A stretch of 7,985 nt of DNA from Lachnospiraceae bacterium. Lineage in GTDB: Bacteria > Bacillota > Clostridia > Lachnospirales > Lachnospiraceae. A model generated the notes under the pieces. The model had not been told where the DNA came from and ran no database searches. It worked only from the letters and a program-made list of their open reading frames with translations. The position numbers and the translations under genes were made by a program. Where the stretch lies: the NCBI GenBank assembly GCA_022798035.1, contig JAAWLS010000099.1, forward strand, positions 1 to 7,985. The letters are read 5' to 3'. Within the stretch, counting starts at the first letter, position 1, and every line of letters starts with the position of its first letter. Shown here one piece after another: positions 1 to 5,290 of the stretch.

Positions 1-509
1 ATCCCTTTGATTTTGTGATTGGCTCTTCTCATCTGGTTCACGGTATGGACCCCTATTATCCAGACTATTATCTGGGTAAAACAGAAGATGAAGCCTATCG
101 GGAATACTTCGAATCAATTTTGGAAAATCTTGCCGTTTTCGATTGTTTTGACGTATACGGCCACATTGACTATGTCGTACGGTACGGCCCCAACAAGAAC
201 CGCTATTACACTTATGACAAATTTTCTGACGTATTGGACGAGATTTTACATACACTGATTCTCAAAGGCAAAGGCATTGAGATTAACACCGGAGGCTATC
301 GGGCCGGCCTTGGCCACCCCAATCCAGCAGAGTGTGTCCTGCGGCGGTATCGGGAATTGGGCGGTGAAATTATCACTATCGGCTCAGACGCTCACGCGCC
401 TGAACAGACTGCATACGGATTCCAAAAGGTGCCTGAACTTTTAAAAGAAGCAGGTTTTGAATACTACACGGTATTCAAAGAACGGAAACCTTTATTCTAT
501 AAATTATAG
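1..509 (+). CDS. hisJ: Histidinol-phosphatase, PHP family (HisJ type), C-terminal part
   Basis: Partial gene, open at the left edge; the first complete codon is at position 3 and 168 residues remain before the TAG at 507-509. HisJ proteins are usually about 260-280 residues, so roughly the first 100 are missing. Family knowledge: HisJ is a metal-dependent cytoplasmic phosphatase that converts histidinol phosphate to histidinol, the next-to-last stage of histidine biosynthesis. Seen here, in fragment numbering: FVIGSSHLVHGMDPYY near residues 4-19, GHID at 53-56, EINT at 93-96 and SDAH at 128-131. These are the histidine, aspartate and glutamate positions expected for the PHP metal centre. The GTG at position 15 is internal to the conserved FVIGSSH block and is not the real start. 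The gene is convergent with the propeller gene and is followed by a terminator-like hairpin. Other PHP phosphoesterases are possible, but the match to HisJ is good. No other his gene is visible. Confidence 0.86.
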   Translation, partial: PFDFVIGSSHLVHGMDPYYPDYYLGKTEDEAYREYFESILENLAVFDCFDVYGHIDYVVRYGPNKNRYYTYDKFSDVLDEILHTLILKGKGIEINTGGYRAGLGHPNPAECVLRRYRELGGEIITIGSDAHAPEQTAYGFQKVPELLKEAGFEYYTVFKERKPLFYKL

Positions 510-537
510 AATATAAACTCCAGAACATTTTCTGCAA

Positions 538-619
538 ATAGAAACTGCTGCAAAACGTATCGAAACAACATTTCATATATAGAGACTGCTGCAAACTGTA
601 TCGAAACGACGTCTCATAT
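538..619. repeat. Two tandem copies of a 41-bp unit
   Basis: Positions 538-578 and 579-619 are adjacent copies of the same 41-bp unit, with no spacer and 35 of 41 identical positions by my alignment. Both begin ATAGA and end CTCATAT or TTCATAT, and both contain ACTGCTGCAAA followed by TATCGAAAC. They lie in the gap between the convergent hisJ and propeller genes and have no coding potential. The inverted arm at 630-655 can pair with either copy, better with the second. The cause is unknown: a local duplication of a terminator arm, or part of a small dispersed repeat family, would both fit. Confidence 0.8.
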
Positions 620-655
620 AAAGGATTGTGTTTCATACAATTTGCAGCAGTTTTT
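581..655 (+). terminator. Long terminator-like hairpin after hisJ
   Basis: Positions 581-607 pair with 630-655. The stem has 26 paired positions with one C-A mismatch (596/640), two G-T wobbles near the base (582/654, 584/652) and a bulged C at 602. The loop is 22 nt (608-629). The core is CTGCTGCAAA against TTTGCAGCAG, followed on the plus strand by a TTTTT run at 651-655. This fits a rho-independent terminator about 70 nt after the hisJ stop. The lower stem is A/T and the T run is itself part of the pairing, so it is not a textbook short GC-rich stem. On the minus strand the hairpin is followed by a weaker tract, so a role in ending the propeller operon is less certain. Confidence 0.65.
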
Positions 656-723
656 CATATACTCTTATCTGCCAGGCAAAATGTTCCTGCAAATATAACT
701 ATTTTTGTTTGGGAAATAAAATT

Positions 724-3063
724 TTACTGTTCCTGCAGAGCCAATTCTCCCTGCTTGCTTCCGTCTTTCAGGCTATAGGCTTCTATTCTTCCGTCTCTGC
801 ATAAAAGGTAAAAACAATCTCCGATATACGTTCCTCTTACCTGCTCAAGGCTCATGTCATTTTCTACGCAGTCAATATTCAAAATCTCCCGGAATTTCCC
901 ATTTTCAAAAGAAAACAGAAGATAGCTGCACTGGTACTCCTCCCCATAGCCCTCCGCATAAAATCCAAAGAGGTTCTTATTGGTATCAATCAATACCGCT
1001 TTGTAATTGTAGAGCGCTTCTGCATAATCATAGTCAGATAAATTTAATTTGTACTGCTCTTTTACGTCAGAAGGATTGGAAATATCAAACATAGACAGCT
1101 TAATTCCCTCTGTACGCCCTGTATCTTCGTCTGCCTCCATTCCAATTCCCAGAAGGAGATTCTCTGCGTAAAAATGCAGGTATTCTGAAAATCCGCTGAT
1201 TTTTAATTCTCCCAGAATCTTAGGCTTCCTGGGATTCGATAAGTCCACGGAAAACAACGGGTCTGTCTGGCGAAACGTCACAAAATACCCGGTATCTCCC
1301 ATAAATCTCGCAGAATATATCAACTCATCTTCCGCAATATGTCCAATCTCTCCCACTACTTTCAATTTCTCGTCCAGTACATATAAGCTGTTGGAAGTCA
1401 TGGAATCCATACTGTCATACCCTATCACATCGCCGGTAACATCATCGGTAATTTCCTCCCTGTTCTGGGATTCCACTGTAGTCACCATTCTCAGATAACC
1501 GCGGTGCTCGTTCATTGCCATATCGTCCCGCAGAATTCCCTGTACCGTTCCTTCCGCCTCCCGTTTCATTTTTCCATCCTGATAGGAAAAACGAATGATT
1601 CTGGTACTGTCTGTCTGCCGTCCTTTGGCTCCATAATTTATATGTCTGCTGTCTGTCACATAAATATTGCTCTGGCTCACATAAAATTTATCGGCAGAAG
1701 TCACTATGGCCGCCGTGTCTGTAAATTCATCCGGCTGTTCCATATGAATGGATGTCATCACCAGATATGAAGCCGTGTCTGTTTCTTCCGGGAGATAAAT
1801 TTTGTCCGGTGAAAGTATCTTTCCATCAACTTCCGGCAGATAAGCCCTGTATTCCTTCTCCAGTCGGGGCTTATATGCATCACAGCTGGTAAAGAAGTAG
1901 AGATATCCGTCTGAAATCCGGGAATCCCTGTAACTTCCTTTGATGGTAAAAGTGTGATACTCTGTGGGCTTGGTTCGGTCTTTGATATCATATATGTGAA
2001 CCCTGCTGTAAGCAGTCTCTCTGTAAACAGGCTCTTCCCCAAGGGAAAAAATATTTTCTATAAAATCTTTGATTGTCTCCAGCAGATTATCTTCCCCGCT
2101 TTCCTCCTCTTCTGCTGTTTCCTTGGCATATCCGGTTTCTATCACTGCCAGCATATCTTTCCACACATAAATATTACTGATTTCATTCTCAAACTGGCCT
2201 ATGGTTGAGGCCTCCTTCAATCCATCCTTCGTATCTGCTATCTGGACTGCATACTTCTGATTTCGCTTTAAATGGACTGCCTGATACAGATACCTCCCAT
2301 CGTTTTTGATAATATCTGCTTCCTCCACCTCTCCTTCCTGCTGGTTAGTTCTGCCGTAATCTGCCGCCTGTTCTTCTGACTGTTTTCCAGACTGCACACT
2401 ACTGTCTGCCGCGGCATTTTCACCGGATGTCTCCTCTTTGGATTCTTCCATATATGCCACATCAAAATCTCCTCTTTTCGCCAAACCACCCTCGCTTATC
2501 TCTATATCTCTCTGCTCTTTCCACACATCAGAAAAAGCCTGGTAGAGTTCCTCATATGTGGTTCCCCCGTCCTTTTTTTCCTCTGCTGATTCCATGCCAT
2601 ACTCTAAATTCTTCTGTTCCGTTTCCTCCTGAACTGTCTTTCCTGCCTGCTTTAGCAGGTCTCCCTGCTCCCAGTCCACAGAACGCCCTGCTGCAAACAA
2701 TACAATTGTCAGACATGCCGCCGCTGCTGCTGTTCCATACCACCATCTGCGGTAACTCGGTTTCTTTTTTCCTTTCTCTCTTCTCTCTTCTTTCATTCTT
2801 TCTCCCTCCGGGATTTCCCCTATGCCGCTGTCCGAACCTTCTGCCTCCTCTGTTCTTTCCTGCTCCTCTGTCCACTTTTCTGCTTCAATTCGTTTCTCTT
2901 CCTGCTCCTCTGCCCTGTTTTCCGCTTCCATGTGCTGCCTCAGCCATGCCTCCATCTGTTCCGGTTTAAGACGCTCAGGAACAGGCTCTGACTCTGCAGC
3001 CTGCCGCAGATACCGCCTCAGCGTTTCTTCTGTCCAGAATCCACCATTTTCATGTTTTTCCAT
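724..3063 (-). CDS. Membrane-anchored Beta_propel-family protein; possible regulator of the adjacent sigma factor
   Basis: A 779-residue protein on the ATG at 3063. Residues 1-45 are a short cytoplasmic segment, without cysteines, containing VPERLKPEQMEAWL. Residues 46-104 are very rich in Glu, Lys and Arg and probably helical. A transmembrane helix spans about 107-126, with Arg/Lys on its cytoplasmic side, so the rest should be outside the cell. A low-complexity linker (127-240) precedes EVEEADIIKNDGRYLY (245-260), the hallmark start of the Beta_propel family (distantly WD40-like secreted proteins). Further family blocks are MAMNEHRGYLRMVTT (515-529), RFMGDTGYFVTFRQTDPLFSVD (about 586-607) and SGFSEYLHFYAENLLLGIG (623-641). 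A Glu-rich helical insertion lies at about 311-346. The frame stays open to 3225, but that extension overlaps the sigma gene in another frame. A GGAGG at 3071-3075 is 7 nt from the chosen ATG; the ATG at 3066 would add one Met. The sigma stop overlaps that ATG, which suggests translational coupling. Anti-sigma function is inferred only; no ZAS-type His/Cys motif is present. Confidence 0.87.
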   Translation of the reverse strand: MEKHENGGFWTEETLRRYLRQAAESEPVPERLKPEQMEAWLRQHMEAENRAEEQEEKRIEAEKWTEEQERTEEAEGSDSGIGEIPEGERMKEERREKGKKKPSYRRWWYGTAAAAACLTIVLFAAGRSVDWEQGDLLKQAGKTVQEETEQKNLEYGMESAEEKKDGGTTYEELYQAFSDVWKEQRDIEISEGGLAKRGDFDVAYMEESKEETSGENAAADSSVQSGKQSEEQAADYGRTNQQEGEVEEADIIKNDGRYLYQAVHLKRNQKYAVQIADTKDGLKEASTIGQFENEISNIYVWKDMLAVIETGYAKETAEEEESGEDNLLETIKDFIENIFSLGEEPVYRETAYSRVHIYDIKDRTKPTEYHTFTIKGSYRDSRISDGYLYFFTSCDAYKPRLEKEYRAYLPEVDGKILSPDKIYLPEETDTASYLVMTSIHMEQPDEFTDTAAIVTSADKFYVSQSNIYVTDSRHINYGAKGRQTDSTRIIRFSYQDGKMKREAEGTVQGILRDDMAMNEHRGYLRMVTTVESQNREEITDDVTGDVIGYDSMDSMTSNSLYVLDEKLKVVGEIGHIAEDELIYSARFMGDTGYFVTFRQTDPLFSVDLSNPRKPKILGELKISGFSEYLHFYAENLLLGIGMEADEDTGRTEGIKLSMFDISNPSDVKEQYKLNLSDYDYAEALYNYKAVLIDTNKNLFGFYAEGYGEEYQCSYLLFSFENGKFREILNIDCVENDMSLEQVRGTYIGDCFYLLCRDGRIEAYSLKDGSKQGELALQEQ

Positions 3064-3065
3064 CA

Positions 3066-3542
3066 TCACACCTCCAATCTCTCTTTCATTTTCTGAAGTG
3101 CCCTCCGGTATTTGGAGCGGATGGTACTGTGATTCTTGTTTAAAATACCTGCAATCTCCTGACTGGTATATCCACCGAATACAGACAACGCCACAATCAT
3201 CCGTTCCTCTTCTTTTAATTCCCAAAATACCTGCTTCACCGCCGACGCCATAGCAAAATCCATTTCCTCAGACAGCTCTCTCTCCTGGCTGGGAGATAAT
3301 TCCTGAATATCTTCCTCTCTGCGAAACCAGACTTTCCTTCTTTTTCTGCACCGATTCACAAGAATCTGCATCATCCAGGCCGAGAATTTCTCTTTATCCC
3401 TGAGCTGATAAAATTTTTCATAGGCAGACAAAACAGCGTCCTGTACTGCATCTTCTGCCTCCTGTTGATTCTGCATATAAAACCAGGCAGTCCGGTACAA
3501 CTGCGGATAAATTTTTTCATAACACTGCATAAACTCTTCCAT
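3066..3542 (-). CDS. ECF-type RNA polymerase sigma factor (sigma-70 family)
   Basis: A 158-residue protein of the size expected for an ECF sigma factor, with only regions 2 and 4. Region 2 covers about residues 3-70, with EAEDAVQDAVLSAYEKF (28-44) and FSAWMMQILVNRCRKRRK (53-70), which by family knowledge bind core polymerase and the -10 element. A linker (71-98) precedes region 4 (about 100-155). Its helix-turn-helix, GYTSQEIAGILNKNHSTIR (124-142), would read the -35 element. The ATG at 3542 was chosen because GGGAGG (3547-3552) lies 4 nt upstream and the ECF domain begins right after it. The frame extends to a TTG at 3617, but those 25 residues have no ECF character and no placed ribosome binding site. 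The gene is first in an operon with the propeller protein, its stop TGA sharing a base with an ATG of that gene. ECF factors commonly act with a co-transcribed membrane regulator in the cell envelope response; which promoters this one reads cannot be seen. Confidence 0.9.
   Translation of the reverse strand: MEEFMQCYEKIYPQLYRTAWFYMQNQQEAEDAVQDAVLSAYEKFYQLRDKEKFSAWMMQILVNRCRKRRKVWFRREEDIQELSPSQERELSEEMDFAMASAVKQVFWELKEEERMIVALSVFGGYTSQEIAGILNKNHSTIRSKYRRALQKMKERLEV
3071..3075 (-). promoter_or_regulatory. Ribosome binding site deciding the propeller-gene start
   Basis: GGAGG on the minus strand lies inside the last codons of the sigma gene, 7 nt from the ATG at 3063 and 4 nt from the ATG at 3066. 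The spacing favours the second ATG. It rules out the much longer reading that begins at 3225 inside the sigma gene. Confidence 0.8.
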
Positions 3543-3546
3543 ATGG

Positions 3547-3552
3547 CCTCCC
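3547..3552 (-). promoter_or_regulatory. Ribosome binding site deciding the sigma-factor start
   Basis: GGGAGG on the minus strand is 4 nt from the ATG at 3542. The spacing is slightly short, but this is the only good site close upstream of an in-frame start. Another GGAGG sits at 3611-3615, within the first codons of the longer TTG reading, and has no start at the proper distance. Confidence 0.65.
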
Positions 3553-3679
3553 TTCTCAAACAGCAGAATGCGCAACATGACTGGATTGTTACTTATTAAG
3601 AGTTCTTTTTCCTCCAAAATGTTGCAGCTTAATTAAAAATATTCTCACACTTTAACCTAGCAAATCATTTTCACAGAGG

Positions 3680-3785
3680 AAAAAGGGCTGTCGCAAAATG
3701 GTAGATTCCTACAAGATACTGTTCAGACATTGCTGCTGTTATAACCCTATCTTGTAGAATCGTCGTATTTGCGACAGCCTCTTTC
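3680..3785 (-). terminator. Long interrupted palindrome, probable terminator of the chemoreceptor gene
   Basis: GGCTGTCGCAAA at 3686-3697 is a perfect 12-bp inverted repeat of 3768-3779. After a short unpaired internal region of about six bases on each side, GATTC-TACAAGATA at 3704-3718 pairs again with 3748-3761, with one bulged C (3709). The loop is 29 nt (3719-3747). On the minus strand, about 90 nt beyond the chemoreceptor stop, the stem ends GCGACAGCC and is followed by CTTTTTCC, as in a rho-independent terminator. On the plus strand it is followed by TCTTTC, a weaker tract. The two-part stem is longer than a terminator needs, so a palindromic mobile-element relic is an alternative. Confidence 0.75.
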
Positions 3786-3810
3786 TATTTCTCATCATCC
3801 TTGCTTCAAA

Positions 3811-3825
3811 TGCTGCAAACGTATC
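3811..3825. repeat. Short match to the 41-bp repeat unit
   Basis: TGCTGCAAACGTATC here matches the core of the repeat at 547-562 and 587-602 apart from one missing base. It lies in noncoding sequence about 3.2 kb away. It is short enough that chance is not excluded. Confidence 0.35.
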
Positions 3826-3873
3826 AGACAAAAACCTCAGCATCTTCCGTCTGCAGGTGAGAAAATATTAAAT

Positions 3874-5205
3874 TTACAAAATCTCCCTGACTTCTTCTTT
3901 AAATTTATTCATATCAAATTTGCGGATATTTTCCACCAAATCTTTGGATACTTCCTGAATCTGTTCCGTAGACACCTTACATTTTTCCACAATTTCCTGA
4001 AACTCTTCCATGGATTCCAACGTCTCCCGGGCACTGGAAGTATTCGCCTCTGCCGTCTGGGTCAGCTCGGCCACCCCGTCATCAATCACTCCTTTGGAGT
4101 CCTTTAATCCTGTAACTTCTGATGCGATGCCTCCGATTGCGCCTCCAACCTGTTCAATCTCACGATTGAGAGAAGAGAAAATTCCTTCTGTCTCCCGAAT
4201 CTTTTCTGTCTGTTTCGTAAAAGCTTCCGTCACTTTCTGGGTAATATCCACACTTACGTTGGAATTCTCAATCAGTTCATTTACAATATTATTAATCTGC
4301 TCCGAGGATTCTCTGGACTGGTCTGCAAGTGTACGGATTTCCTCTGCCACCACTGCAAAACCTTTTCCCTGCTCTCCTGCTCTTGCAGCCTCAATGCTTG
4401 CATTCAGCGCCAACAGATTTGTCTGGCTGGATATGCCTGCAATAATTTCCGTCACGGTGCGAATCTGCATCGCGGACTGATTTGTCACATCTGTCTGTGC
4501 CCTGACATCTGAGATGGCCTGACTGCTGGTCCGATTGATGGAAACGAGTTCTCCCATAATCTCTTCCGCTGTCCTGCTGCAGCCCTCCATGGTGTCTGCA
4601 CTTTTTGTCAGCATCTCCACGTTTCCTGCAATGGCATCAATGGCATGGCTCATGTCCATAATCTGCGTCTCAATCTCTCTGGTACGGTCTGCCTGAGAAA
4701 CCGTGTTGCTGCTGATGGAATCCACTTCTTTTCCCACAATCTCCATAGCCCCTGTCATATTCTGAAAAGAGAGCTTGAACTCCTCTGACACCTCTGTCAA
4801 AGCAGAGGAAGCATCTTTGACACTGGAAATTACCTGGGCAAAGGAAACCACCAGAGCGTTCATCGAACGGACCATCTCTCCCAGCTCATCTTCCCGCTCG
4901 GCCAGCTTATTGTCATCCATAGTCAGTGTTCCGTCTGCAATCTTCCCCAAATTATTGATAATACTGTGGACTTTATCAAAAAACTGCTTTATCACAATTA
5001 TTACCCCTGCAAGAATCACAAGGTCAATCACCACCAAACTAGTCATTCCCTGAAATACAGACATTTGTCCGGCAGAGACAAACTGCAAAATCGTCACTGA
5101 CAAACTTCCGATAATCACAATAAATACCGCTATCACACATGTGAGAACGAGCCATAATTTCCTGCTTCTCCTTGCTCTCTCCACTGTCAATTCCTCCTCA
5201 TCCAT
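3874..5205 (-). CDS. Methyl-accepting chemotaxis protein with a minimal extracellular part
   Basis: A 443-residue chemoreceptor. Residues 1-15 are cytoplasmic and basic. TM1 spans about 16-40, and TM2 about 54-73, leaving only about 15 residues outside the membrane; a normal dCache, sCache or four-helix sensor domain is absent. A HAMP-like linker (about 74-126) with EREDELGEM leads into a long coiled-coil signalling domain (about 127-430). The conserved tip [18 protein letters not shown] (261-278), followed by [15 protein letters not shown] (280-294), is the CheA/CheW contact region. No C-terminal CheR-docking pentapeptide is visible. Family role: it modulates CheA kinase and so flagellar rotation or another CheA-linked output. 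No che or flagellar gene lies nearby. The ATG at 5205 gives the longest product but has a poor ribosome binding site. An in-frame GTG at 5184, 8 nt after GAGGAGG, would give 436 residues and may be the true start. A candidate promoter lies upstream and a terminator-like hairpin downstream. Confidence 0.92.
   Translation of the reverse strand: MDEEELTVERARRSRKLWLVLTCVIAVFIVIIGSLSVTILQFVSAGQMSVFQGMTSLVVIDLVILAGVIIVIKQFFDKVHSIINNLGKIADGTLTMDDNKLAEREDELGEMVRSMNALVVSFAQVISSVKDASSALTEVSEEFKLSFQNMTGAMEIVGKEVDSISSNTVSQADRTREIETQIMDMSHAIDAIAGNVEMLTKSADTMEGCSRTAEEIMGELVSINRTSSQAISDVRAQTDVTNQSAMQIRTVTEIIAGISSQTNLLALNASIEAARAGEQGKGFAVVAEEIRTLADQSRESSEQINNIVNELIENSNVSVDITQKVTEAFTKQTEKIRETEGIFSSLNREIEQVGGAIGGIASEVTGLKDSKGVIDDGVAELTQTAEANTSSARETLESMEEFQEIVEKCKVSTEQIQEVSKDLVENIRKFDMNKFKEEVREIL
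5193..5199 (-). promoter_or_regulatory. Strong ribosome binding site inside the predicted chemoreceptor N-terminus
   Basis: GAGGAGG on the minus strand lies just inside the reading that starts at the ATG at 5205, and is 8 nt from an in-frame GTG at 5184. The upstream ATG lacks a comparable site. This favours initiation at the GTG, or from both. Confidence 0.5.
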
Positions 5206-5243
5206 TTCATCACAACTTTTTCGAGTGTTTCCTGCTGTCTGCT

Positions 5244-5272
5244 ATTATACTCCACATCCATCTATATTTCCA
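5244..5272 (-). promoter_or_regulatory. Candidate sigma-A promoter for the chemoreceptor gene
   Basis: On the minus strand, TGGAAA (5267-5272, 4 of 6 matches to TTGACA) is followed after exactly 17 nt by a perfect TATAAT (5244-5249). Transcription would begin near 5237, a short distance before the chemoreceptor start. It sits in the 85-nt gap after the ABC exporter gene. No terminator is visible in that gap, so some read-through from the exporter operon is also possible. Confidence 0.5.
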
Positions 5273-5290
5273 CTCTATTTTTCCGTTCTG

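Larger units (their letters stand above)
3543..3873. other. 331-nt gap without a gene
   Basis: This gap lies between the 5' end of the sigma gene and the 3' end of the chemoreceptor gene, both on the minus strand. It should hold the sigma-operon promoter, but none stands out. The best sigma-A-like pair is TTGCTA (3658-3663) and TATTTT (3636-3641) with a 16-nt spacer, only 4 of 6 matches each. The central part is the long palindrome at 3680-3785. A short match to the 41-bp repeat lies at 3811-3825. Nothing else was recognised in 3786-3873. Confidence 0.6.

Noticed and set aside
538..619. CRISPR array
   Set aside because: The copies are directly adjacent without spacers and differ at six positions, and no cas gene is present.
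669..690. Small CAGG/CCTG hairpin between the hisJ hairpin and the propeller stop
   Set aside because: Only about four paired bases and no following T run, so it is not credible as a terminator for the propeller operon.
2427..2969. 180-residue open frame on the plus strand
   Set aside because: It is antisense to the propeller gene, and its Pro/Leu/Phe-rich product reflects the Glu/Lys/Arg codons of the other strand.
3064..3225. N-terminal extension of the propeller gene back to 3225
   Set aside because: It overlaps the region 4 coding sequence of the sigma factor in another frame, and a well-placed GGAGG marks the start at 3063.
3543..3617. TTG-started N-terminal extension of the sigma factor
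   Set aside because: The 25 extra residues lack ECF similarity, no ribosome binding site is placed for the TTG or the internal ATG, and the ATG at 3542 has GGGAGG upstream.
3611..3628. ECF-like autoregulatory -35 element (TGCAACATTTT on the minus strand)
   Set aside because: It resembles the AAC-containing -35 of some ECF promoters, but no CGTC/CGTA-type -10 lies 16-17 nt downstream.
3636..3663. Sigma-A promoter TTGCTA/TATTTT for the sigma operon
   Set aside because: Only 4 of 6 matches in each hexamer with a 16-nt spacer; too weak in AT-rich DNA to list as a feature.
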